Shown piece by piece: positions 17,426 to 27,764 of a DNA stretch of 64,000 bases (position 1 is the first letter of the stretch; each line of letters begins with the position of its first letter). Both the position numbers and the translations under genes were made by a program. The notes beneath the pieces were generated by a model, which worked only from the letters and a program-made list of their open reading frames with translations, had not been told where the DNA came from and did not search any database. The stretch is from Desulfobacterales bacterium (GTDB lineage Bacteria; Desulfobacterota; Desulfobacteria; Desulfobacterales; CAFBRK01), in contig JAIPEL010000005.1 in NCBI GenBank assembly GCA_021737185.1, positions 1-64,000 on the forward strand, read 5' to 3'.

Positions 17426-19348
17426 TTATCGAACGGTCGTTCCGGGCTTTACTGCCCGGTCGATCGTTACCAAGCGGGGTCCGGAGTCTTCGGCAGCGGC
17501 CAGTATCATCCCGTTTGAGAGGACGCCCATGAGCTTGGCCGGTGCTAAATTGGCCACCACGACCACCTGCTTTCCGACCAGGTCTTCCGGTGCGTATGCG
17601 TCTGCAATCCCCGCGACCACTGTCCGGATCTCGCCTAGGTCGATTTCCAGTTTCAGCAGCTTTTTTGCCCGGGGGATCGCCTCGGCCCGCAGCACGGTGG
17701 CCACCCGAAGATCGACCTTGGCCAAATCGTCAATCCCGATTTGGGGCTTGAACGCTGCGGCATCGTCTCCCGGCGCCGCAGCGCCGGAGTCGTCGCTTGC
17801 ACTCTTTTTGGCATCGACCCGGGGAAAAAGGCTGACTCCTTTGGGAATCTTCGTTCCCGGGGGAAGCTGCCGCCAGGACCGCAGCCGCCGGAGAGTAAAA
17901 GACGGTGTTTCCGTCTCCAACCCCAGATGCTTTTGCATGGTGGCCGCGGTGTCGGGCATCACCGGCCAAATCAGCCCCGCGATAATCCGCAGCCCCTCGA
18001 GCAGGTTGTAGATGACCACCTCCAGGTGCTTGCGGCTTGTCTCTTTTTTGGCCAGTTCCCAGGGAGCGGTGACATCCACGTATTTGTTGAGCCGGTTGAT
18101 GAACGCCCAGACCGCGATCAGCGCCTTGTGAAATTCGAAGCCCTCCATGGCCGCTTCATAGCGATCGACGGTTTCTGCCGCGGCCTCGGCGATGCCCAAG
18201 TCAAACTCCCCGCCGACGTCCTGATCCGCCTCCGGCACCCGCCCGTCAAAGTATTTGCGGGCCATGGCAACGACCCGGGAAAACAGGTTTCCCAGATCAT
18301 TGGCCAGATCCGCGTTGATTCGGGCCACCAGCGCGGATTCGCTGAAGCTGGAATCAAGACCGAACACCATTTCTCTCAGGAGAAAGAAGCGAAACGCATC
18401 CAAACCATAGACTTTTGCCAGCTCCAGGGGCTCGACCACGTTGCCGAGACTTTTGGACATCTTGCTTTGCTGAACGTTCCAGTATCCGTGAACGTTCAGA
18501 TGCCGGTACAGGGGAATTTTCGCCGCCTTGAGCATGATCGGCCAGTAAATTCCATGAGGCTTGAGGATATCCTTGGCAACGATGTGCTGCGCCGCCGGCC
18601 AGAACCGGCGGTATCGCTCGCCGTCCGGATACCTCAGCGCCGATACGTAGTTGAGCAGGGCGTCGAACCAGACATAGGTGACATATTGATCGTCAAAAGG
18701 AAGCGTGATCCCCCATTTGAGCCGCGATTTGGGCCGGGAAATGCATAAATCCTCCAGGGGTTCTTTGAGAAAGGAGAGCACCTCGTTGCGATATCGCTCA
18801 GGCCGGATAAAGTCCGGGTTCTTTTGAATATGCTCCACCAGCCAGTCCTGATACCGGCTCATTTTGAAAAAATAATTGGCCTCCTTGATCGTTTCGGGCT
18901 CGACTTCGTGGTCCGGGCAGCGGCCGTCGACCAATTCGCGCTCGGTGTAGAACCGTTCGCAGCCGAAGCAATATAAGCCCTCATACTCGCTGAAATAGAT
19001 GTCTCCGGCATCGTAGATCTCCTGCAGTACCCGTTCTACGACGCTCATGTGTGCGGGGTCGGTGGTTCGAATGAACTGGTCGTAGCCGATGTTCAGCCGC
19101 GGCCAGAGATCCTGAAAGAGGCGGCTGATCTCATCGACGTATACCCTGGGGCTTTTGTTTTCTTTCTGGGCCGCCTGGACGACCTTGTCCCCGTGCTCGT
19201 CTGTGCCGGTGAGAAAAAAAGTCTCCTCTTCCTTCATGGCATGGAACCGGCAGGCTACATCGGCGACGATGGTCGTGTATGCATGGCCCAGGTGAGGCCG
19301 GGCATTGACGTAATAGATGGGCGTGGTGATGTAAAACCGTTCGGCCAT
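17426..19348 (-). CDS. metG: Methionyl-tRNA synthetase with C-terminal tRNA-binding domain
   Basis: Charges tRNA-Met. The ATP-binding HLGH (residues 19-22, in NARPHLGHAY) and KMSKS (in QQSKMSKSLGN) motifs are complete. The connective peptide carries CFGC...CPDH, where the last zinc ligand is His. The final 100 residues (DDLAKVDLRVATVLRAEAIPRAKKLLKLEIDLG) are an EMAP/Trbp111-type tRNA-binding domain. Length 640 is normal for this form. It follows ricT and holB on the same strand. Confidence 0.97.
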   Translation of the reverse strand: MAERFYITTPIYYVNARPHLGHAYTTIVADVACRFHAMKEEETFFLTGTDEHGDKVVQAAQKENKSPRVYVDEISRLFQDLWPRLNIGYDQFIRTTDPAHMSVVERVLQEIYDAGDIYFSEYEGLYCFGCERFYTERELVDGRCPDHEVEPETIKEANYFFKMSRYQDWLVEHIQKNPDFIRPERYRNEVLSFLKEPLEDLCISRPKSRLKWGITLPFDDQYVTYVWFDALLNYVSALRYPDGERYRRFWPAAQHIVAKDILKPHGIYWPIMLKAAKIPLYRHLNVHGYWNVQQSKMSKSLGNVVEPLELAKVYGLDAFRFFLLREMVFGLDSSFSESALVARINADLANDLGNLFSRVVAMARKYFDGRVPEADQDVGGEFDLGIAEAAAETVDRYEAAMEGFEFHKALIAVWAFINRLNKYVDVTAPWELAKKETSRKHLEVVIYNLLEGLRIIAGLIWPVMPDTAATMQKHLGLETETPSFTLRRLRSWRQLPPGTKIPKGVSLFPRVDAKKSASDDSGAAAPGDDAAAFKPQIGIDDLAKVDLRVATVLRAEAIPRAKKLLKLEIDLGEIRTVVAGIADAYAPEDLVGKQVVVVANLAPAKLMGVLSNGMILAAAEDSGPRLVTIDRAVKPGTTVR

Positions 19349-19356
19349 GGCTCCCC

Positions 19357-20160
19357 CTATTTCTTCCCTGCTGCGACGTTTGTCAGCTCGGTCTCGATGA
19401 TGCCGCCGTCTTCGAGTCTGACCGAAAGCCGATGATTGATCACGTTGTGCCGCACCACCTTTCCCCGACCCTCCGGGGTATCCACCATGGAACCAATCTT
19501 TGGATACTCCTGTTTCAGCCAGCGGTAGGTTTCGTTTTCAAAGGTCAGGCAGCACATCAGTCGGCCGCATTGACCGGAGATTTTGGTCGGATTCAGCGAA
19601 AGACTCTGTTCTTTGGCCATTTTAATGGAAACCGGCTCGAATTTTTCGATAAACGAAGAGCAGCACAGCTGCCGTCCGCAGCGTCCGAGCCCTCCGCACA
19701 TCTTGGCCTGGTTTCGGATGCCCACCTGCCGCATTTCAATCCGGATCTTGAACTCCTTGACAAGCATCTTGACCAGCTGCCGAAAATCGACCCGGCCTTC
19801 GGCCGTAAAAAAGAAGGTCAGCCGGCTGGCATCAAACGTGCTCTCCACGGCAAAGAGATTCATCTTGAGGCCGAGATCCTTGATGCACTTCAGGCAGAAC
19901 GTATGGGCGTAGCGCTCGGTTTCAGCGTTTTTCTCCACCTGACGGAAGTCGTCTTCGGAGGCCAGCCGATAGACTTTCTTCAGTTTTTTGTCCCTAGCGT
20001 CCTCTTCGACGGCCCTGGGCGCAACGGCCACCACACCGAAGCCGAGCCCCTTTTCCGTCTCGACGATCACGTGATCCCCCTGGTTGAGCACAAAGGCTCC
20101 GGAATCAAAATCGTAGACTTTTCCTGCAGGTTTGAACCGTATCCCGACGATTTTAGGCAT
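19357..20160 (-). CDS. ricT: PSP1-domain protein RicT/YaaT
   Basis: A cytoplasmic protein of the PSP1 family. In Bacillus, RicT (YaaT) joins the RicAFT complex that affects RNase Y and carries Fe-S clusters; its role in Desulfobacterota is not established. The PSP1 core spans about residues 65-150, followed by the family's cysteine motifs MCGGLGRCGRQLCCSSF and GQCGRLMCCLTFE. Its start overlaps the stop of holB by eight bases, a conserved pairing in many bacteria. Confidence 0.92.
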   Translation of the reverse strand: MPKIVGIRFKPAGKVYDFDSGAFVLNQGDHVIVETEKGLGFGVVAVAPRAVEEDARDKKLKKVYRLASEDDFRQVEKNAETERYAHTFCLKCIKDLGLKMNLFAVESTFDASRLTFFFTAEGRVDFRQLVKMLVKEFKIRIEMRQVGIRNQAKMCGGLGRCGRQLCCSSFIEKFEPVSIKMAKEQSLSLNPTKISGQCGRLMCCLTFENETYRWLKQEYPKIGSMVDTPEGRGKVVRHNVINHRLSVRLEDGGIIETELTNVAAGKK

Positions 20161-21145
20161 CGATCATTTCCAGTGTCATGGCTTCCAGCGCAAGCCTCGA
20201 ATTGGCATTGGCCCGGATCCGCTTTTGGGCCCTTTCCACGGCTTCGATCATGCGCATTGTATTTTCAAGACGGTGACGCCGGGAATCCTGTTCGATACGG
20301 GCGGCAAGATCCCGGTTCACGATGAGTTGTGGCTGAAACCGGCTGACGACCAGATCACGCATGTAAAGCTTTAGTATTTCCAGTGACTTTTCCAGCATCT
20401 CTTTGTCTGCGGCGAGAATTTCGGCAAAGGCGAGACGCCTTGCCACCGGCCCCTGGGTCAGGTCATCAAAAATGTCGATCAACGCGTTGCGTCGCTGCTC
20501 GAAATGGGCGTCCCGCATGGCCAGGGCCCGAGAAAGACTCCCCTCGGCCGCCGCGGAAAGCACCTGGGCCCGCTCCGGTGCAACACCGTGTTTTTCGACC
20601 AAGATTTCTGCCAGCCGCTCCCTGGCGATCGGATGGAACCGGATGTGCTGGCAACGGGAAACGATCGTGGGAAGAAGATCGGAGGTCTGGGGAGCGTTCA
20701 AAACGATCAGCGTTTGCTCCGGCGGTTCCTCCAGAATTTTCAGCATCGCATTGCCTGCCTCCGGATTCATGCGGTGCGCCTCGGAAACGATGGCCACCCG
20801 GCATCGCGCCTCGTAAGGCTTCAAAGAGACGGCATGAATGAGGTCCCGAATCTGGTCGATGCGAATGAACGATCGGGTAGGCTGAATCTGAAGGACATCC
20901 GGATGTATGCCCGCCCGGATCTTCCGGCAGGCGCTGCATGCCCCGCAAGGGCGGGCGCGATCGTGGTTCGGTTCCGAATCGTACCGACGGCAATTGAGGG
21001 CCATTGCCAGCATCCGAGCAGCGGAAAATTTCCCGGTCCCTTCCATCCCCGTGAACAGCAGGGCGTGGGGGAGAACTCCCTCCCGCAGCAGCGACTCGAG
21101 CCGCCGGACGGCCGGCTGGTCCTTTATTGTGTCAAGCCCAGACAC
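20153..21145 (-). CDS. holB: DNA polymerase III delta-prime subunit
   Basis: A clamp-loader AAA+ subunit. GMEGTGKFSAARML is a Walker A-type loop, the zinc module is present (NCRRYDSEPNHDRARPCGACSACRKI), and the SRC motif appears as IVSRCQHIRF. Length 330 is typical. It overlaps ricT and follows the HU-type gene by four bases, in a tight minus-strand run that ends with metG. The Walker A Lys is kept, whereas many delta-prime subunits have lost ATP binding. Confidence 0.93.
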   Translation of the reverse strand: MSGLDTIKDQPAVRRLESLLREGVLPHALLFTGMEGTGKFSAARMLAMALNCRRYDSEPNHDRARPCGACSACRKIRAGIHPDVLQIQPTRSFIRIDQIRDLIHAVSLKPYEARCRVAIVSEAHRMNPEAGNAMLKILEEPPEQTLIVLNAPQTSDLLPTIVSRCQHIRFHPIARERLAEILVEKHGVAPERAQVLSAAAEGSLSRALAMRDAHFEQRRNALIDIFDDLTQGPVARRLAFAEILAADKEMLEKSLEILKLYMRDLVVSRFQPQLIVNRDLAARIEQDSRRHRLENTMRMIEAVERAQKRIRANANSRLALEAMTLEMIDA

Positions 21146-21149
21146 AAAC

Positions 21150-21425
21150 TTACTGATCGACCCGATCCCGAAGTTCTTTGCCCGATTTGAAAAACGGCAG
21201 CTTTTTGGGTTTGATCAGCACTTTTTCGCCGGTTTTCGGATTTCTGCCGATATAGCTTTCGTATTTCTTGATAAAGAAACTGCACAATCCTCGGATTTCC
21301 ACCCGGTCTCCCTGGGCCATCGCGTCCGCCATGTTGTCGAAAAATATCTGAACCACCTTCGCCGCTTCGGCCTTGGAAAGGTTGGCCTCATTTTTTAAGG
21401 CGGAAATCAGCTCCAGTTTGTTCAT
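21150..21425 (-). CDS. HU/IHF-family nucleoid protein
   Basis: A 91-residue histone-like protein. It begins MNKLELISALKNEANLSKAEA and carries the DNA-binding beta-arm region (RVEIRGLCSFFIKKYESYIGRNPKTGEKVLIKPKKLPFFKSGKELRDRV). The GRNPKTGE motif is diagnostic. The chosen ATG is preceded by GGAGGATC; the upstream extension of the frame has no support. FFIKKY at the base of the arm resembles IHF-like members more than HU, so I do not choose between them. Confidence 0.94.
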   Translation of the reverse strand: MNKLELISALKNEANLSKAEAAKVVQIFFDNMADAMAQGDRVEIRGLCSFFIKKYESYIGRNPKTGEKVLIKPKKLPFFKSGKELRDRVDQ

Positions 21426-21516
21426 CGATCCTCCTTCCCGATGCTGCTTTTCCGGCAAAAACGAATTCGCATCAGCGCGTTTATTGTTAAACAAAAGTTT
21501 ACAGAAAGTCAACGAG

Positions 21517-22050
21517 TTATGTCAATATATCGGGCACCCTCTCGAGATCCTCCTCCGCCACTTCCACGGCAGCGTATCGCCCGAGCGCCTCGATGTGGAC
21601 CACCACCCGCCCCTGTCCCTTATAGCGGATAAACGTGCCGGCAACGCCTGAAAAGGGCCCTTCGACAACCATGACCCCTTCTCCCTTGCGCAGCCGGGCG
21701 CCGGTCTCGATCGGCAGGTCGGTGGCCACCATGATCTTGAGCGAGTCGACGGTGCCGGGCGGAACCGGAACCGGTCCGGCGTGGGTGCCGACAAGCCGAA
21801 CAACGCCGGCGGTTTTCACGATTTCCAGATGCTCCCGCGGATGCAGGTCGGTCCGCACGAACAGGTAGCCGGGAAAAAGAGGCACACGAATCATGACCTT
21901 ACGGTCCCGACGACGGCTTCGCATGCTGACCTTGGGCAAAAACACTTCCAGTTGCTTTTTTGCCAGGGCTTCGTGGGCCACGCTTTCATGCCGGCTTTTG
22001 GTATGCAGAACGTACCAGGCGCGCTTCGCCTCGCGATGGGTCATGAACAC
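21517..22050 (-). CDS. NusG-family antitermination paralogue (RfaH/UpxY-like)
   Basis: An elongation factor paralogue. Residues 8-110 are the NGN domain (AWYVLHTKSRHESVAHEALAKK, then VPLFPGYLFVRTDL), and 120-165 form a KOW domain (GEGVMVVEGPFSGVAGTFI). Housekeeping NusG is usually beside rplK; here the gene lies next to lptD and within reach of LPS genes. That suggests a specialised factor for long surface-polysaccharide operons, as for RfaH, UpxY and LoaP. No ops-like element was identified. The start may be the third codon Met. Confidence 0.85.
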   Translation of the reverse strand: MFMTHREAKRAWYVLHTKSRHESVAHEALAKKQLEVFLPKVSMRSRRRDRKVMIRVPLFPGYLFVRTDLHPREHLEIVKTAGVVRLVGTHAGPVPVPPGTVDSLKIMVATDLPIETGARLRKGEGVMVVEGPFSGVAGTFIRYKGQGRVVVHIEALGRYAAVEVAEEDLERVPDILT

Positions 22051-22085
22051 CTCTTCGAATTATGGAATTCTGACACTCCCTATAA

Positions 22086-24350
22086 TCAGTCGCCTCCGAA
22101 ACCGAAGCTGGATGCCGCGCCTCCCAGCCCCTTGAGCGCCACCATGAAATTGACGCTCTGATCATCTGCCTCTTCCAGGTACTTGACGGCTATGGACCAG
22201 CACTGCGCCCGGTAAAGAACGCCGACGCCCGTCTTCAGGTTTTTGTCGTCACGCAGGTTCTGCTCGTACTCTCCGGTCAGGGCGACGGCACCGGTCAGCT
22301 GCAGCAGGCCGTCGAAGATGACCGATTCGTTGATATCCTGCGTATAGCGGTACTCGACGTAGAGCCGGTCTCCGCGGTCATCGCTCATGGTTGCCAGCAG
22401 GTTGTGGCCGACAAACGCGGAATCGTAGGTCGAATAGAGGGCGTCGGCTTTCAAATTGACGTTGGGGATCGGTCTTATTTCCAGCTCTGCGGTGATCGGA
22501 GAAAACGGCCGTGGATCGTCGTTTCTTTCCTTTTGAATGTCGTAGCTTTGAAAAAGCTTGAGCCGAAGCATATCCCGGTATCCCGGCCCCGCATCGCCTG
22601 CCTGAGGCGTCCTGGAAATCAAGGTGTTGGTCAAGCCATAGGTGACCAGATTCTTCTGTTCGATCCGATCCGTTTCATCGAAGAAGGGAAGATCCTGCTG
22701 ATCCTGATCCGGCACATATTCGTAGACCACCTGAGGCCGGAATATATGCTGGACCCGGTCGATCCGATCCGATTCAAAGGAAAAGACGCGATACACTTCC
22801 GAGGACAGGTCGAACCGGAAATCGAACATCTCCCGGTGAAAAGAACGATCACGGCCCTGCTCGCCATCTTCGTAATGATCGACCAACCAGGCGGTTTCCC
22901 GCAACCCGACCGAAGGCTCTATATTTACAACATGCCCCAGGCGAAACGGATAGTATACCCGGGGATAGAGATCGACCCGTTGGCCCCGATCGCCGTCCAG
23001 ACGGTAGAAATGGACGTACTCGCTTTCAAAATCGAAGACGGCGGGGGCGAGCAGCAGCGGCTGCCGGGAGCCGGTAAAATTGACAAAGGGAAGCCTTTGA
23101 AGGGTCTCATCGGTTTCTTCGTATCGGCGGCGGATGACATCGTCGTACCATCGGGCTTCGGCATTGAGGCTGTAGCCGGGCCAGATCCGGTTGAAGTTGA
23201 CCCGATTGAGCCGGGTGGTTTCGGTATAGTCGTCGATCTCCCGGCCAAAGGTCTCCAGGAACTCGTCGCGGCTCTTCTCAAATCCGTTGTATCCGCTTTC
23301 GAACTCCAGCAAATAGTCCTGGTCACTGACGACGTCCAGATCGAGCTTTGCCGTAAAGCCGGCCGGCAGATCCTGGTCGTGCTTCATCCTAAACCAGTAC
23401 CGGTCCGAATTGGGCCGGAGGAGATCGTCTCCGTCATATCCCCATTTCTCGGAACCGGGGCTGCCGTCGTCTACCTTTCGGTCCGAAAACCCATCGGCCA
23501 TCATCGTGCCGCGGGACTGTTCGTCAAGAATATATCGGTATTCCACTCCCGGCCGAACCCCTCTTTCGCTCATGAAGTGGGCGTAAAAAGTGGCGTCCGA
23601 GCTTTCGTCGATGGCCCAGAAAAACGGCTGCAAAAACTCGAACCCCCTGCGGTCCGACAGGCCGAACTCAGGGGTGAGCAGGCCGCTCTGGCGCTCGATT
23701 TTCGCCGGGAACAGCATCCACGGCGTGTACAAGACGGGTACCGGACCGGCCCACAAGGCGCCGTGACGCAGCGTGCCGTACCCTTCGATGGTGATCGAAA
23801 GCTTTCTGCCGGTAATCTTCCAGTCCGGGCGGTCAATGTCGCAGGAAGTGACCGTCACCCGATCGGCGGTGTAAGAATCGGGGCCGACCTTTTCGATCCG
23901 GTCTGCTTGAATCGTAAAATGATTCTCAGCGATGAACAGGCTGCCGTCGAAGACGACCCCGGTTTCTGCCGCCAGATCCAGGTCGGCCTTTCGGGCGGTA
24001 ATCACATCCTCGCCCGACGAGATCGTCACGTGCCCCTCGGCGGATGCCTTCATCCGATTGTGGTCGAATCGGACCGTGTCGGCGGCGATTTGCAGCTTCC
24101 CCCGGCGGATCACCACATTGCCCGATGCGGCGTACACATCGGCCTGGCGGTCATGGCGGACCTCGTCGGCCTGGATATGCCAGGGGGCGTCGGGATCTTG
24201 AAAGTCGGCGACGGGCCCCTGCGGTCCTGCCGCACAGGGAAGGCAGAAACCATGCAGCCACAAGATGAAAAAAAAGGCCAGCACCCGGCAACGCCTCGAT
24301 AGAGAGGGTCGACTGCCGCTGCCGAACCGAGTCGCCGGGATCGATGCCAA
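22086..24350 (-). CDS. lptD: LPS-assembly outer-membrane protein
   Basis: Inserts LPS into the outer leaflet of the outer membrane. A signal segment (about 22-42, LAFFFILWLHGFCLPCAAG) precedes the periplasmic OstA beta-jellyroll (about 55-200: WHIQADEVRHDRQADVYAASGNVVIRRG) and a long beta-barrel rich in Tyr/Arg alternation. The PVLYTPWMLFPAKIERQSGLL segment is typical of the LptD core. Length 754 is normal. The inter-domain Cys pairs known in E. coli LptD are not evident, so its disulfide maturation may differ. Confidence 0.93.
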   Translation of the reverse strand: MASIPATRFGSGSRPSLSRRCRVLAFFFILWLHGFCLPCAAGPQGPVADFQDPDAPWHIQADEVRHDRQADVYAASGNVVIRRGKLQIAADTVRFDHNRMKASAEGHVTISSGEDVITARKADLDLAAETGVVFDGSLFIAENHFTIQADRIEKVGPDSYTADRVTVTSCDIDRPDWKITGRKLSITIEGYGTLRHGALWAGPVPVLYTPWMLFPAKIERQSGLLTPEFGLSDRRGFEFLQPFFWAIDESSDATFYAHFMSERGVRPGVEYRYILDEQSRGTMMADGFSDRKVDDGSPGSEKWGYDGDDLLRPNSDRYWFRMKHDQDLPAGFTAKLDLDVVSDQDYLLEFESGYNGFEKSRDEFLETFGREIDDYTETTRLNRVNFNRIWPGYSLNAEARWYDDVIRRRYEETDETLQRLPFVNFTGSRQPLLLAPAVFDFESEYVHFYRLDGDRGQRVDLYPRVYYPFRLGHVVNIEPSVGLRETAWLVDHYEDGEQGRDRSFHREMFDFRFDLSSEVYRVFSFESDRIDRVQHIFRPQVVYEYVPDQDQQDLPFFDETDRIEQKNLVTYGLTNTLISRTPQAGDAGPGYRDMLRLKLFQSYDIQKERNDDPRPFSPITAELEIRPIPNVNLKADALYSTYDSAFVGHNLLATMSDDRGDRLYVEYRYTQDINESVIFDGLLQLTGAVALTGEYEQNLRDDKNLKTGVGVLYRAQCWSIAVKYLEEADDQSVNFMVALKGLGGAASSFGFGGD

Positions 24351-24715
24351 GCCGTTTCGCTGAATGGGAATTCCCTCCTACCCGTAAAATCGACTGTGCC
24401 TTGATTGTCCTATAACACGTTGAAAATGATTAAAATATTTTATATACTGAAAATAATCAGATTGTGTCAACCATGATGGAAGCCCTCTGCAGGGCTCTGC
24501 CAAAGTCCGCGTGGCGGGCGAACCATTGATGGGGCGCCGGTCGTATCGACCGTTGGAGGGACGCGCTCTGTCGCGTCCGACCGCGGGCGGCCACGACAGA
24601 GCGTGGCCCTCCATTTTTGGACTTTGACGGGACCCTGAGGCCCTTTGGGCCTGAGGGTATAGGGCAGACCCAAGGGCTTTTTTATCTTAACTTTTTCGCC
24701 GAGGGTGATAGACGC
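24351..24715. other. Divergent intergenic region between lptD and surE with repeat core and hairpin
   Basis: It holds the shortest copy of a dispersed palindrome (24554-24613) and an ACCCTGAGGCCC-ttt-GGGCCTGAGGGT hairpin (24632-24658) followed by AAGGGCTTTTTTATC, which could act as a terminator or attenuator ahead of surE. An AT-rich segment at 24415-24470 could carry the lptD promoter. No gene is seen. Confidence 0.6.
24554..24613. repeat. GGAGGGACGCG/CGTGGCCCTCC palindrome, copy A (core only)
   Basis: TGGAGGGACGCGCTCTGTCG... and ...ACAGAGCGTGGCCCTCCA are inverted arms with a short centre. Related cores are at 33671-33745, 43177-43251 and 54428-54502, all intergenic. Each half also holds its own hairpin (GACGCG-ctctgt-CGCGTC; GGCCACG-acagag-CGTGGCC). 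Confidence 0.85.
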
Positions 24716-25474
24716 ATGAAGGTATTGCTGACCAACGACGACGGGATCCATGCAGAAGGGCTGCGGGCGCTGTTTCAGGCCTTTTCGCCGCGGCATGAGG
24801 CAACGGTGATCGCCCCGGAGCGGGAAAGAAGTGCGGTGGGCCACGGGATCACCCTCCACAAGCCGCTGCGCTCCACGCAGGTTTCATTCGACGGCGGACC
24901 TCCGGGCTACGCCATCAGCGGCACCCCGGTGGACTGCATCAAGCTGGGGCTCCTTGATATTCTGGCCGAGCCGCCGGAAGTGGTTCTTGCCGGCATCAAT
25001 CCCGGCGCCAACGTGGGGATCAACATCAACTACTCCGGGACGGTGTGTGCCGCCAAGGAGGCGGCTATTTACGGGGTGCCGGCCATCGCCGTTTCGATGC
25101 CGGGGCCGGCTCCAACCCACTATGCCACCGCCGCCGCCTTTGCCCTGAAGCTGGCCGAGACCGTCCGGGACCGGGGCCTTCCCCGGGGAATTTTTCTCAA
25201 TGTCAACGTCCCGGACCGGCCGCCTTCTGAAATCGCCGGAGTCCGGATCAGCCGGCAGGGGACCAAGCTCTTTACCGAATACGTGGAGAAACGGACGGAT
25301 CCAAGAAACCGCACCTACTATTGGCAGGGCTGCGATGCGCCGGCTGACACGGAAGACCCGCAGATCGACGAGGCGGTTCTTCACCGCAATTACATCTCCG
25401 TCACCCCGATCCGGTGTGATTGCACGGACTACGATCTCTTGGAACAGATGCAGGCTTGGAAGATCGGCGGGTGA
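24716..25474 (+). CDS. surE: 5'/3'-nucleotidase SurE
   Basis: A metal-dependent nucleoside 5'/3'-monophosphatase. It begins MKVLLTNDDGIHAEGLRAL with the catalytic DD pair. GINPGANVGININYSGTVCAAKEA (the Ser/Asn ligand region) and YISVTPIRCDCTDYDLL near the end are diagnostic. I start here because the frame upstream crosses the hairpin and because GAGGG precedes this ATG. Length 252 is normal. It is transcribed alone; the repeat array starts immediately after the stop. Confidence 0.96.
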   Translation: MKVLLTNDDGIHAEGLRALFQAFSPRHEATVIAPERERSAVGHGITLHKPLRSTQVSFDGGPPGYAISGTPVDCIKLGLLDILAEPPEVVLAGINPGANVGININYSGTVCAAKEAAIYGVPAIAVSMPGPAPTHYATAAAFALKLAETVRDRGLPRGIFLNVNVPDRPPSEIAGVRISRQGTKLFTEYVEKRTDPRNRTYYWQGCDAPADTEDPQIDEAVLHRNYISVTPIRCDCTDYDLLEQMQAWKIGG

Positions 25475-25640
25475 GGGTTCAGGGTTCAAGGTTCTGGGTT
25501 CTGGGTTCGGGGTTCTGGGTTCTGGGTTCGGGGTTCTGGGTTCGGGGTTCTGGGTTCGGGGTTCTGGGTTCTGGGTTCAGGGTTCGGGGTTCAAAGTTCG
25601 ATGTTCCAGGTTCAAAGTTCAAGATTCAAGGTCGATGCTT
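25475..25640 (+). repeat. GGTTC(T/A)GG tandem array, forward orientation
   Basis: About twenty imperfect units of the type GGGTTCTGGGTTCGGGGTTC start right after surE. Unit length drifts between 6 and 14 bases, so it is not a CRISPR. The complementary array lies at 25769-25968. Confidence 0.9.
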
Positions 25641-25766
25641 TGGTAAAAAATCCCATAATTGTCGCTCCCGCGAAGGCGGGAGCCCAGAACTGTTAGAAAT
25701 GACTGGATTCCCGCCTGCGCGGGAATGACAAAAAAAGAAAATGGCGACTTTTTCCGATTCCATCAA
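25632..25766. repeat. MITE-like element with TTGATG...GTAAAAAGTC ends, copy 1
   Basis: Imperfect terminal inverted repeats (TCGATGCTTTGGTAAAAAATC and the reverse of GACTTTTTCCGATTCCATC) bound a core with two CGGGAG/CCCGCC hairpins, including GATTCCCGCCTGCGCGGGAATGAC. Copies with the same ends occur at 48946-49079 and 53183-53329. No coding potential. Confidence 0.7.
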
Positions 25767-25768
25767 CC

Positions 25769-25968
25769 TTTTGACCCCTGAACCTCTGAACCCTGAACCC
25801 TGAACCTCTGAACCCTGAACCCCGAACCTCTGAACCCTGAACCCCGAACCTCTGAACCCTGAATCTCTGAACCCTGAACCTCTGAACCCTGAACCTCTGA
25901 ACCCTGAACCTCTGAACCCTGAACCCCGAACCTCTGAACCCTGAACCTCTGAACCTTTGAACCTTCGC
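25769..25968 (-). repeat. CCTGAACCTCTGAACC tandem array, reverse orientation
   Basis: Roughly twenty imperfect CCCTGAACCTCTGAA units are the reverse complement of the array before the MITE-like element. The two arrays face each other and could form a large cruciform. The array ends at the pyrG stop. Confidence 0.9.
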
Positions 25969-25971
25969 CGC

Positions 25972-27764
<1,793 letters not shown>

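Noticed and set aside
24617-24715. Extended N-terminus of SurE
   Set aside because: It crosses a hairpin and the family begins at MKVLLTNDDG.
25475-25968. CRISPR array
   Set aside because: Units are short, drift in length and have no unique spacers; no cas genes are near.
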